64,000 nt of DNA from DAIDKA01 sp035943195 (GTDB lineage: Bacteria > Pseudomonadota > Gammaproteobacteria > Steroidobacterales > Steroidobacteraceae): positions 26,689-90,688 of the forward strand of contig DASZCK010000341.1 in assembly GCA_035943195.1 (NCBI GenBank), written 5' to 3'. A program made the translations under genes and the position numbers. A model generated the notes under the pieces. It saw only the letters and a list, made by a program, of their open reading frames with translations. It did no database searches and was not told where the DNA came from. How positions within the stretch are numbered: the first letter of the stretch is position 1; each line of letters begins with the position of its first letter. Below are positions 1 through 8,090 of the stretch, in pieces.

Positions 1-147
1 CTGCACTTCCGGCCGCCGCGCCAGGGCCGCAATCCCAAGACCGGCGAGGCCGTGGCGCTCTCCGGCAAGTACGTGCCCCATTTCAAACCCGGCAAGGATC
101 TGCGCGAGCGGGTCAATGACGGCGCCGATCAGCCCATCCGGGACTGA
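1..147 (+). CDS. ihfB: Integration host factor subunit beta, C-terminal part (cut by window edge)
   Basis: The window opens inside this gene; 48 codons remain before the TGA at 145-147. IHF is a heterodimeric HU-family protein that binds the minor groove and bends DNA sharply in replication, recombination and transcription. The visible part contains RNPKTGEAVALSGKYVPHF followed by KPGKDLRERVN, which is the beta-arm end and C-terminal helix of the IHF/HU fold. The GKYVPHFKPGK form is typical of the beta rather than the alpha subunit. The tail NDGADQPIRD is a few residues longer than in enteric IhfB. The upstream part, including the start, lies outside the window. The assignment to IhfB rather than IhfA or HU is from recalled family patterns. 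Confidence 0.9.
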   Translation: MHFRPPRQGRNPKTGEAVALSGKYVPHFKPGKDLRERVNDGADQPIRD

Positions 148-258
148 TCGACCTGCCTTGCGAGGCAGCGCCTACGTGGCGGTGCGTCTATCGCGAGGTG
201 CGGTGCCCCCCGGGTTGTCCGCTACACTCACGTCCCGTTGCGTCTTCGAGGTTTGCGC

Positions 259-1227
259 ATGAGATCACAGTCGGCCATCCGGACCGCCGTTTTCCCGGTC
301 GCCGGACGCGGTACCCGCTTCCTGCCCGCCACCAAGGCCAGTCCCAAGGAAATGCTGCCGGTGGTGGACAAGCCGCTCATTCAGTACGCGGTCGAAGAAG
401 CTCTGCTGGCCGGAGCGCGCAAGCTGGTGTTCATCACCGGCGCCTCCAAACGGGCCATCGAGGACCACTTCGATTCCGATGAAGAGCTCGAGCACATGCT
501 CGAGGCCCAGGGCAAGAGCGACCTTTTGAACCAGATCCGCAGCGTGCTGCCTTCCTATGCCACCTGCATCTACATCCGCCAGGCCGCGCCGCTCGGCCTG
601 GGCCATGCGGCGCTGTGTGCGCAACCGGCCGTGGGCTCGGAACCGTTCTTCGTGCACCTGGCCGATGACCTGATCCGCGGCAATCCGAGCAGCTGCCTGG
701 AGCAGATGGCCGAGGTCTATGCTGCCAAGCGCGCCAGCGTGCTCGGCGTCGAGATGGTGCCGAACAAGGACACCGAGAAGTACGGCATCGTGGAAATCGA
801 GGCCGACAAGTCCAGCACTGGTCGGGTGCGCAGCATTGTCGAAAAACCCAAACCGGCGCAGGCACCCTCGAACCTGGCGGTAGTCGGGCGCTATGTGCTG
901 ACCGCGGCGATATTCGAGCATCTCGCGCGCCTGGGGCGCGGCGCTGGTGGCGAGATCCAGCTGACCGATGGCATCGCGGCGCTGATGGGCGAGGAGGCCG
1001 TGTATGCCTATCGCTTCAGTGGCAAGCGCTACGACTGCGGCAGCAAGCTCGGTTATCTGCAGGCCACGGTGGAGTACGCACTGGGCCATCCCTCCCTGGG
1101 CGCGGATTTTCGCAAGTACCTGAACGGCATGGCCAAGAGCGTCAGCGCTCCGGCCGGTAAGGGCGCGCGGGCAGGCGCGGCGCGAAAGGCCGGCAAGAGC
1201 GCGGGCAAATCACGCCGTAAGAAGTGA
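259..1227 (+). CDS. galU: UTP--glucose-1-phosphate uridylyltransferase with basic C-terminal tail
   Basis: A 322-residue nucleotidyltransferase that makes UDP-glucose from UTP and glucose-1-phosphate for cell-envelope sugars; cytoplasmic. The N-terminus carries the Rossmann-type signature FPVAGRGTRFLPATKASPKE and then MLPVVDKPLIQYAVEEA (about residues 8-44). Further family motifs are HLADDLI, GVEMVPNKDTEKYGIVEIE and the late FSGKRYDCGSKLGYLQA. I chose the ATG at 259 because it sits just before the conserved N-terminus and has GAGG a few bases upstream; the frame is open back to a TTG at 238 but that adds no family sequence. Oddity: after the normal end near GADFRKYLNGM the protein carries about 27 extra residues rich in Lys, Ala and Gly (KGARAGAARKAGKSAGKSRR), a histone-H1-like tail not expected in GalU. 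Confidence 0.95.
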   Translation: MRSQSAIRTAVFPVAGRGTRFLPATKASPKEMLPVVDKPLIQYAVEEALLAGARKLVFITGASKRAIEDHFDSDEELEHMLEAQGKSDLLNQIRSVLPSYATCIYIRQAAPLGLGHAALCAQPAVGSEPFFVHLADDLIRGNPSSCLEQMAEVYAAKRASVLGVEMVPNKDTEKYGIVEIEADKSSTGRVRSIVEKPKPAQAPSNLAVVGRYVLTAAIFEHLARLGRGAGGEIQLTDGIAALMGEEAVYAYRFSGKRYDCGSKLGYLQATVEYALGHPSLGADFRKYLNGMAKSVSAPAGKGARAGAARKAGKSAGKSRRKK

Positions 1228-1294
1228 GCGGTTCGGGCACTGCGCTTGCATGAGCTCAGGGGGTATCGTTCCCGATGCTACGCAGGAGACCCTC

Positions 1295-1645
1295 ATGGCA
1301 AGCCGCCGCATATCCGATACCGAACAAAACGCCCGATCCGCGCGGCCCCCCGCAACGCCGGTTGAGGTAAAGCCTGCCGGCAAACCGGCCACCACACCGG
1401 TAAAAAAGTCAGCCCGGCGTCCCGCAGCCAAATCCACGGCTGCTGCCGACAGCCCGCAGGCCGTGATCGGCACGAAGTCCGTGCCCGTGGTGTCCGTGGA
1501 TGAGCGTCGCGCGCTCATTGCCCGTGCCGCCTATCTGCGCGGCGAGAGTCGTGGCTTCCCTGCAGGAGGTGAAGCAGAGGACTGGCTGGCGGCAGAAAAA
1601 GAGGTCGATGCCCTGTTGAGCGGGGGCTACCGCGCCGACCAGTAG
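1295..1645 (+). CDS. DUF2934 domain protein with Lys/Pro/Ala-rich N-terminus
   Basis: A 116-residue protein of unknown function. The C-terminal half (about residues 65-116) has the DUF2934 pattern: RRALIARAAYLRGESRGF followed by EAEDWLAAEKEVDALL, two short amphipathic helices. The N-terminal half is low-complexity and basic, with repeated KPA, KKSARRPAAK elements, probably disordered. The ATG at 1295 is preceded by GCAGGAG, a good ribosome binding site; an in-frame ATG at 1250 lacks one. It lies 67 bp after galU on the same strand and may be co-transcribed with it. Proteins of this domain are common in proteobacteria near stress and envelope genes, but no activity is established. Confidence 0.8.
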   Translation: MASRRISDTEQNARSARPPATPVEVKPAGKPATTPVKKSARRPAAKSTAAADSPQAVIGTKSVPVVSVDERRALIARAAYLRGESRGFPAGGEAEDWLAAEKEVDALLSGGYRADQ

Positions 1646-1680
1646 CCCCACGTTCTGCGCTTCCGGACCAAGGGATGGTA

Positions 1681-1708
1681 TTGCCAAACTGGTTTAGTGT
1701 GATATAAC
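1681..1708 (+). promoter_or_regulatory. Predicted sigma-70-type promoter, TTGCCA-N16-TATAAC
   Basis: TTGCCA at 1681-1686 and TATAAC at 1703-1708 are separated by 16 bp and stand in an unusually AT-rich patch. Transcription would start near 1715, heading to the ABC transporter operon at 2158. The start would leave a leader of roughly 440 nt before the ATPase gene. A GGGGGACC motif and an ATG at 1750 lie just downstream, but that frame encodes only an arginine-rich 81-codon peptide that I do not recognise. Confidence 0.55.
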
Positions 1709-2157
1709 ACCATCACAAGATAGGCGCCGTTCCGGGGGACCTCTGGCGTATGGACGAGAAGACCAAACAGCCCAAGCGATTGCGCATTGATCGCGAAGAA
1801 GGCGCACGTTCGCCTCGTGATTCACGACGTTCGGCGCGTGTTCGAGTTGGTGCGTCCTCCGCGCGCAACCGCCGGAGCAGGCCGGAGCCGCAAAGATTGC
1901 CGCGCCAGCCGCCGCGATCGCGGATTTCGCGGCGACCCCTATCGCCGCCTCGGACACCCAGGACATGGCTCCTTCCACTGTGGTTTTTCCCGTAGCGGTA
2001 TGGGCACCATCGTTCCTATGAATTTGTTGGAATCTCAAATGGACGTGAGCAAGAACTTTATATGCCGCGCCCGTGTCAACTCCAAGGTCACGGTAAAGTA
2101 CGCGTAGGACACACGCGCGAGAGTCGATTCTGAACCAAACACAAGAGGGGAGGCTCC
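1709..2157. other. About 450 bp without a convincing gene (possible leader or decayed gene)
   Basis: Several short frames are open on both strands but none looks like a protein family. On the plus strand the frame from ATG 1750 is Arg/Ser/Pro-rich, whereas between about 1860 and 2018 another plus frame reads as an alanine-rich stretch (AKIAAPAAAIADFAATPIAA) without a start codon. That shift of the sensible reading between frames could mean a small gene broken by frameshifts. It could equally be an untranslated leader of the ABC operon. I see no clear terminator. Confidence 0.35.
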
Positions 2158-2849
<692 letters not shown>

Positions 2850-2853
<4 letters not shown>

Positions 2854-4010
2854 AGTACCTGCCGCTGGTCTGGGCGGCGCTGCGGCGCAAACCGACACGA
2901 ACGTTGCTCACGTGTTTTTCGATCGTGACCGCGTTCTTTCTGTTTGGCACCCTGCAGGGCATCAATGTCGGAATCGACAATGTCCTGAAGCTCACCAGCG
3001 TCTCGCACCTGATCGTGCAGAGCCGGGTGAATCAGGGTGCGGCCATGCCGCTCGCCCACAAGGTGCAGATCGAGTCGATCCCGGGTGTCACGGCGGTGGC
3101 ACCGTTCGGCATCGTCATCGGCACTTACCAGCAGCCAAGCAATCCGATGGTCATCATCGGTACGGACTTCGATGCGATGCTCAAGATCAGCACCGATCTC
3201 ATGGTCACGCCGGATCAGGCCGCGGCGATGCGTCGCACGCGCAATGGCGTCATCGTGGGCGTCACCACGATGAAGCAGTACGGCTGGAAGGTCGGCGATC
3301 GGATTCCGCTCCGGGGCATCGCCCCCAAGGCCGACGGTTCCAATGACTGGCAGTTCGACATCGTCGGCACCTACACCCTGCAGCAGCCGGACTGGGCGAC
3401 CCGCATTTTTGCGAACTACGATTTCGTCAACGAGGCCCTTGCCACCGGAAAGAACCAGTCGATATTGTTCTACGTTGGCATCAATGACCCGGCGAAATCC
3501 GCCGCGATTGCCCAGGCCATCGATGACCGTTTTGCGAATTCACCTAATCAGACCAACACCGCCAATGAAAAGGACTCGATCGAGACCACCTTGGGGCAAA
3601 TCGGGGACCGCAAGCTCCTGATCAATGGCGTATGCATTGCGGTGCTGTTCACGCTGCTATTCCTGACTTTCAATACGATTGCGCAGTCGGTACGCGAGCG
3701 CACCGCGGAGCTCGCGGTATTAAAGACTCTCGGCTTCACGGACGCGAGCGTGCAGTGGTTGGTACTGGCCGAAGCGCTGACATTGGCAATGGTCGCGGGG
3801 GCGCTGGGCGTGGCGCTCGCCTCACGGGTGCTGCCTTGGCTCACCTCCGGACCGACCTTGGCCGCGCAGGGTATCGGCGCCCAGCATATCCCGGGTCTGG
3901 TATATGCGGCGGCGGCCGCGGTTGCCCTGGTGCTGGCGCTTATCAGCGGCGTTATACCGGCATGGCGCGCGCGCCAGCTGAACATCGTCGCTGCTCTGTC
4001 GGGACGCTAG
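2850..4010 (+). CDS. ABC transporter permease, FtsX/MacB family (system 1, first permease)
   Basis: A 386-residue inner-membrane permease starting with GTG at 2850 inside the end of the ATPase gene. It has the MacB/FtsX layout: one N-terminal TM helix (TLLTCFSIVTAFFLFGTLQ), a periplasmic MacB-PCD-like domain of about 220 residues (ending near the QTNTANEKDS segment), and three C-terminal TM helices (LLINGVCIAVLFTLLFLTF, LVLAEALTLAMVAGALGVAL, AAAAVALVLALISGVIPAW). The motif VRERTAELAVLKTLGF before the third TM is the FtsX coupling helix that contacts the ATPase. The MKYLPLVWAALRRKPTRT start matches MKYLSFIWANLWRKPLRT of the gene at 59673-60827, which is therefore its counterpart in system 2. 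Confidence 0.88.
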
Positions 4011-4019
4011 GGTCATATC

Positions 4020-5216
4020 ATGAAGTTAACGACCCAACTGCTCGCGGTCTCCTCGATCAGTCTGCGCAGCCTGCCGAGCCGGGTGGCATCCTCGGCAGTC
4101 ATTGTGATGGGCACGGCGGGGGTAGTGTTCGTACTGCTGTCGGTGCTGGCGCTGTCGACCGGCCTCGCCGATTCATTGAACGAGACGGGTAGTGCGGATC
4201 GCGCCATTGTGCTGCACCAGCAGGCGGCCAATGAGATCGGCAGCAGCCTGCCGCATGACTCCGTCGCGACAATCCTGGATGCGCCCGGCATTGCCAAGGA
4301 TCCGGCCCACCGGGCGATTGCCTCAACGGAGGCCATTGCTTCGGTGAATTTGCCGCGCAAGGACAATGGCAAGCTCAGCACACTCATCCTTCGTGGCGTT
4401 TCCACGGATGAGCTACTGCGCCTGCGGCCCGAACTGCACCTGGTGCAGGGGCGGATGTTCACCGCCGGTCTTCGCGAGATCATCGTCGGCAAGGCCGCCT
4501 CGGAGCGATATGCAAATTTGGGCCTGGGCGGCCGCCCGAATTTTGGTGGCGACCAGTGGACGGTGGTGGGCATCTTCGATAGCGGCGGTGGCGCCCATGA
4601 CTCAGAAGTGATGGGTGATATTGATACCGCACTGGCCGCCTATCAGCGCACTACCTACAATTCGGTGGTCCTGAAGCTGGACGGTCCGACGGGCTTTTCG
4701 ACCTTGCGTGCAGCCCTGCAGCACGATCCGACTCTTTCGGTGGACGTGTTCAAGGAAATCGACTACTACGCGCGGCAGTCGCAGACCTTCGCCAGCTTTC
4801 TATCACTGATTGCAAAGGCCATCTGCACCATCATGGCGATAGGTGCGGTATTCGCCGCCTTGAATACCATGTACTCGGCCGTCAGCACGCGCGCGGTTGA
4901 GATTGCGACTTTGCGTGCCATTGGTTACGGCGCGGTGGGCGTGGTGGTGTCGGTCATGATCGAGGCGCTGGTGTTGTCCATCTTGGGTGCGGCAGTCGGT
5001 GCTGGCCTGGCCTGGGCCGTGTTTGACGGCCATACCGTTAGCAGCCTCGCAGGCGGTGGCGGCCTCGCGCAAGTCGTGTTCCACCTGCACATCGGTGCGG
5101 CGCTGTTCACCTTGGGAATCGTCTGGGCGTGCGTCGTGGGCCTGATCGGTGGCCTGTTACCGGCGATCCGTGCTGCACGCATACCGGTGGCGGTGGCGCT
5201 GCGCGCTATTGCCTAG
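4020..5216 (+). CDS. ABC transporter permease, FtsX/MacB family (system 1, second permease)
   Basis: A 398-residue permease nine bases after the first one. It has an N-terminal TM helix (SSAVIVMGTAGVVFVLLSVL), a large periplasmic domain containing LRLRPELHLVQGRMFTAGLREIIVG-type elements, and three C-terminal TM helices, with RAVEIATLRAIGYG as coupling helix and VGLIGGLLPAIRAARIPVAVALRA at the end. The start ISLRSLPSRVASSAVIV parallels the SLRSLHSRLRSSWVIV of the two tandem permeases at 57288-59672, so this is the second permease subunit of a heteromeric transporter. The gene ends 4 bp before the region in which a phzF remnant on the other strand breaks off, suggesting a rearrangement border here. 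Confidence 0.88.
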   Translation: MKLTTQLLAVSSISLRSLPSRVASSAVIVMGTAGVVFVLLSVLALSTGLADSLNETGSADRAIVLHQQAANEIGSSLPHDSVATILDAPGIAKDPAHRAIASTEAIASVNLPRKDNGKLSTLILRGVSTDELLRLRPELHLVQGRMFTAGLREIIVGKAASERYANLGLGGRPNFGGDQWTVVGIFDSGGGAHDSEVMGDIDTALAAYQRTTYNSVVLKLDGPTGFSTLRAALQHDPTLSVDVFKEIDYYARQSQTFASFLSLIAKAICTIMAIGAVFAALNTMYSAVSTRAVEIATLRAIGYGAVGVVVSVMIEALVLSILGAAVGAGLAWAVFDGHTVSSLAGGGGLAQVVFHLHIGAALFTLGIVWACVVGLIGGLLPAIRAARIPVAVALRAIA

Positions 5217-5342
5217 ATCCACGCGTTCACCGAGCAGGCGGCAGTGCAGATCGCCGCCGCGGTCGAGGCGCATCACCGCGGCCGGATTACCGGCGAAGCG
5301 CCGCGTGGTGAAGGCGTCAACCTGAAATATCGGGACGCGCAT
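5217..5342 (-). pseudogene. Truncated PhzF-family gene (N-terminal remnant)
   Basis: On the minus strand an ATG at 5342 opens a frame that begins MRVPIFQVDAFTTRRFAGNP followed by AAVMRL. This is the nearly invariant N-terminus of PhzF-family isomerases/epimerases (about 270-300 residues when intact). After about 26-27 residues the family resemblance is lost, and the frame runs into the end of the ABC permease gene, closing at 5157. The start overlaps the stop of the NTF2-like gene as TGATG, so an intact phzF was probably coupled to it. The remainder of the gene is absent from the window, which points to a deletion or insertion at roughly 5217-5265. Confidence 0.75.
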
Positions 5343-5938
5343 CAGAACATCGTATTGGCGTTGTCGGCGTGCTCGGGGATGGGCTGAATGACATCCCAGT
5401 GTTCCACCACCTTGCCGTCCTTGATACGGAAGATGTCGACCACCGACTCGCCGTGCGGGTTCGGGCCGCTTTTGCCATGCAGGTGCAACACCACCAGGTC
5501 GCCTTCGGCGATCACCTTTTTCACCTCATAGTGGTGCTGCGGGAAGCTCTCCTTGAACTTCCTCACCCATTCGGCGATGCCCGCGTGGCCGTCGGTGGCG
5601 TAGGGCGCATGTTGCTTGTACTCGGCGCCCATGTAGGCGCGGGCCCCTTCATAGTCTTTTTCGCCGATCAGCTTGTGATAGAAATCCAGCACCAGTTTTT
5701 TGTTGCGTGCCAGCTGTGCGCCGACCGACTGCTCCTTCCTGGCCGCCTTGCGGAAGGTGCGGCGTGCGCGGCCCTTGACCTCATCGCGCGCAGCGCCGAC
5801 CTTGGCGCTGATGCGTGCAAGGAGCTTCGCCGCCTTGACCTTCATTCCGGGTTTGGATTTGGCTTTGACCTTGATAGCCACCTTCACCTTGGGTTTTCTC
5901 CGGCCGGTGCTGTGGCTGCGTTTGGATCTCCTCGCCAT
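5342..5938 (-). CDS. NTF2/SnoaL-like protein with lysine-rich N-terminal extension
   Basis: A 198-residue protein in two parts. Residues 1-75 are strongly basic (RRKPKVKVAIKVKAKSKPG, RARRTFRKAARKE), like a histone-H1-type tail. Residues 80-198 form a SnoaL-like NTF2 fold: NKKLVLDFYHKLIGEKDYEG, YKQHAPYATDG, VVLHLHGKSGPNP, VVDIFRIKDGKVVEHWDVIQ and the terminal HADNANTMF. The ending is almost identical to that of the genes at 31493 and 31936, so the three are paralogues. I chose the ATG at 5938, which has AAGGAAGGG 5-12 nt upstream; the frame is open to 6007. Members of this fold act as small-molecule cyclases, isomerases or binders; the substrate here is unknown. The tail may anchor it to DNA, RNA or polyphosphate (inference). 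Confidence 0.82.
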   Translation of the reverse strand: MARRSKRSHSTGRRKPKVKVAIKVKAKSKPGMKVKAAKLLARISAKVGAARDEVKGRARRTFRKAARKEQSVGAQLARNKKLVLDFYHKLIGEKDYEGARAYMGAEYKQHAPYATDGHAGIAEWVRKFKESFPQHHYEVKKVIAEGDLVVLHLHGKSGPNPHGESVVDIFRIKDGKVVEHWDVIQPIPEHADNANTMF

Positions 5939-6020
5939 AACTGCCCTTCCTTGAAGATTCGCACTCGAATAGGTAGGAACTAGAGCAGAGGCGGGCGCGG
6001 CCCGCAAGTCGGCCGACGCC

Positions 6021-6191
6021 TCAATCGTCGGATGACTTCGGTCCGCCCTTGCGGCGCGTCACGGCCTGGCGCAGCAGAAATTCTATCTGGGCGTTGATGC
6101 TGCGCAGGTCATCCGCGGCCCAGCGTTCCAGCTCCTTCCACAGCTCCGGCGACAGTCGCAGCAGGAAGGCCTTGCGATCGGCGGTAGCCAC
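6021..6191 (-). CDS. Arc-family ribbon-helix-helix protein
   Basis: A 56-residue protein starting with GTG at 6191, two bases after the stop of the SPFH gene, so translation is coupled. The sequence KAFLLRLSPELWKELERWA followed by DDLRSINAQIEFLLRQAV is the ribbon-helix-helix pattern of Arc/MetJ-type DNA-binding proteins: a short beta strand (KAFLLRL) and two helices, with the NAQIEFLLRQA helix typical of Arc. The C-terminus RRKGGPKSSDD is basic and probably loose. Arc-like proteins downstream of SPFH-domain genes occur as a recurrent pair in proteobacteria (recalled), which suggests autoregulation of the pair. It is too short for usual gene-length cut-offs. Confidence 0.8.
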   Translation of the reverse strand: MATADRKAFLLRLSPELWKELERWAADDLRSINAQIEFLLRQAVTRRKGGPKSSDD

Positions 6192-6193
6192 GG

Positions 6194-7192
6194 CTAGCTG
6201 TACAAGGTGCCTGTGTTGATCACGGGCGAGGCATCGGAGTTGCCGCAGAGCACGACCAGCAGGTTGCTCACCATGGCGGCCTTGCGCTCATCATCCAGCG
6301 TCACCGTGTTCTGGCGTTCCAGCTCGGCGAGCGCCATGTGCACCATGCCGACGGCATTCTGCACGATGATCTGGCGGGCCGAGATGATGGCCTCGGCCTG
6401 CTGCCGACGCAGCATGATCGGCGCGATTTCCGCGGCGTACGCCAGGTGAGTCAGGCGCGCTTCCTCGACCAGGACACCGGCCTTGGCGAGCCGCTGCTGC
6501 AGTTCCTGCGCCAGTTCATGGGCGACCTCGTCGGCGCTGCCGCGCAAGGTCGGCTCGCTCTCATGCCCATGATCATAGGCAAAGCGGCTGGCGATGCTGC
6601 GCAGGGCGGACTCGGACTGGACTTCCACATAGCTCGCAAAGTCTGCGACATCGAACACCGCCATGGCGGTGTCCTGCACCCGCCAGACCACGACGGCGGC
6701 AATTTCCACCGGATTGCCCCGCTTGTCGTTGACCTTGAGGGTCGGACTGTTGAAGTTGTTCGCCCGCAGCGAGAGCTTGCTCGACCACCATTGCTGGCCG
6801 CCGATTCCGGTGGTGGCTTGGCCGCCGATACGCGTCTGGCCGAGGGAGTCCGGCCGCCACTGGCCTTTGCTCGGCACGCGCCCGCGGTAGCGCGCGTAGA
6901 AGGGGTTCGCCCAGTGGAAGCCGCTGTCACGCACCGTGCCGCGATAATGCCCGAACAGGATCAGCACCCTGGCCTCATTGGGCTGCAGGGAGAAATGTCC
7001 CTTCAGCGACAGCACGCCCAGGGCGCTGACGAGCAGGGCGACGAAGATCACGCCGGCGGGCCGGGGCTGAGTGGTGGCCGCGAGCGCCAGGGGCGCCGCG
7101 CTCACCAACAGCAGGTTGATCACCAACATCGGGAAGCCTCCGAAGGCGTGGATGGGGCGTTCCTGGGAGGCGGCGGGAATAGGCGAAACCAT
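6194..7192 (-). CDS. SPFH (stomatin/prohibitin/flotillin/HflK-C) domain membrane protein
   Basis: A 332-residue membrane protein. The N-terminus has two hydrophobic segments (PMLVINLLLVSAAPLALAA and GVIFVALLVSALGVLSL, about residues 21-60). These are followed by the SPFH domain beginning LQPNEARVLILFGHYRGTV and containing VNDKRGNPVEIAAVVVWRV and YVEVQSESALRSIASRF. The C-terminal part (VEEARLTHLAYAAEIAPIML and RRQQAEAIISARQIIVQNAV) is the helical section that oligomerises in flotillins and HflK/C. GGAG lies 6 nt before the ATG. It is followed with two bases spacing by an Arc-type repressor gene. Such proteins scaffold membrane microdomains or regulate proteases; the particular partner is not evident here. 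Confidence 0.88.
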   Translation of the reverse strand: MVSPIPAASQERPIHAFGGFPMLVINLLLVSAAPLALAATTQPRPAGVIFVALLVSALGVLSLKGHFSLQPNEARVLILFGHYRGTVRDSGFHWANPFYARYRGRVPSKGQWRPDSLGQTRIGGQATTGIGGQQWWSSKLSLRANNFNSPTLKVNDKRGNPVEIAAVVVWRVQDTAMAVFDVADFASYVEVQSESALRSIASRFAYDHGHESEPTLRGSADEVAHELAQELQQRLAKAGVLVEEARLTHLAYAAEIAPIMLRRQQAEAIISARQIIVQNAVGMVHMALAELERQNTVTLDDERKAAMVSNLLVVLCGNSDASPVINTGTLYS

Positions 7193-7233
7193 GGGATGCT
7201 CCGGGTATATAGCAGAGTGATATCATAAAGACA

Positions 7234-8013
7234 TCATGGTCCCAAAGCAAGCGGTCGTGCCCAGAACAGTCCCGTCTGCCCGGTAAAGCTGCCGTCCGCT
7301 TCGATCTGTAAGGCGCGCTGCACTTCCGCGGGCGCGGCCGCCTGCAACATACGGATGGCGGTGACCAGCGCGGGTGGGGTGCCCATCCGCTCGATCCATG
7401 GCGCGAACTCGATGCGCGTGTTCCAGCTGCAATGCTCGACCTCGCAGAAGCCAGCCTGCTGCAGCAGGCTCCGCCACTCGCTGATACTACGGTCGCGGAC
7501 GTGAGAGGTGTCGCGCAGCAGCTCCAGGCTCTGCAGGTGGGTATCCACCAGCGCATGCTCCTCGCCGAGAAAGTCGATGAGGAGGAGGTAGCCATCGGGT
7601 TTCACCACCCGGCGCATTTCATCCAGTGCCCGCGGCACATCCAACCAGTGATGCGCGCTGTAGCGGGTGCTGACCAGATCAAAGCTCGCTGCCGCGAAGG
7701 GCAGGGCGGCCGCGACTGCCTCGCAGGTTTCGATCCCGGTCAGGCCGCGTTGCGCGGCCGCCTCACGTACCGTCGTCAGCATCCCCGGGGAGGGATCCAG
7801 CGCCACCATCCGAGCGACCGCTGGCGCGAGTGCGAAGCTCAAATGTCCGGCACCGGTGCCGACATCCAGTGCCTGGGCAGCCCGTCCCAGATACTGTTGC
7901 ACACGCTCACGGGCCGCCGCCAGATCCGGGCCGGCGGCGTGCACGCGGCTCGCCAGATAGGCCTGGGCCCGTGGGTTGAACTGCTCGTGGACCGCTTCGC
8001 GGTGGCTGCGCAT
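7234..8013 (-). CDS. Class I SAM-dependent methyltransferase (UbiE/Methyltransf_11 type)
   Basis: A 259-residue methyltransferase. Motif I is ALDVGTGAGHLSFALAP (about residues 47-63), motif II MVALDPSPGML, motif III around CEAVAAALPFAAASFDLVS with the TRYSAHHWLDVPRALDEM stretch, and the post-motif VVKPDGYLLLIDFLG. This arrangement is typical of UbiE/COQ5-like small-molecule methyltransferases. The ATG at 8013 is preceded by CGGGAG and starts MRSHREAVHEQFNPRAQAYL, the usual N-terminus in this family; the frame is open to 8046. It is transcribed divergently from the MmyB-type regulator at 8091, which may control it. The substrate cannot be inferred. Confidence 0.88.
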   Translation of the reverse strand: MRSHREAVHEQFNPRAQAYLASRVHAAGPDLAAARERVQQYLGRAAQALDVGTGAGHLSFALAPAVARMVALDPSPGMLTTVREAAAQRGLTGIETCEAVAAALPFAAASFDLVSTRYSAHHWLDVPRALDEMRRVVKPDGYLLLIDFLGEEHALVDTHLQSLELLRDTSHVRDRSISEWRSLLQQAGFCEVEHCSWNTRIEFAPWIERMGTPPALVTAIRMLQAAAPAEVQRALQIEADGSFTGQTGLFWARPLALGP

Positions 8014-8052
8014 GGTGACTCCCGTGACTTCACGGCCAGTGTGCACGGCTTG

Positions 8053-8089
8053 TTATACTGGTAGGAGTCAGGCACTTATCCTATTATAC
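8053..8089. promoter_or_regulatory. Divergent promoter/operator between methyltransferase and MmyB-type regulator
   Basis: Two similar elements face each other: TATAC-TG-GTAGGA at about 8054-8066 and, in inverse orientation, TATA-ATAGGA (TCCTATTATA on the plus strand, 8079-8088). The right element gives the minus strand a TATAAT -10 box suited to the methyltransferase start at 8013. The left element supplies TTATAC for the plus strand. The inverted repeat is a likely binding site for the adjacent regulator. The plus-strand ATG at 8091 begins directly after the right arm with no ribosome binding site. Confidence 0.5.
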
Positions 8090-8090
8090 A

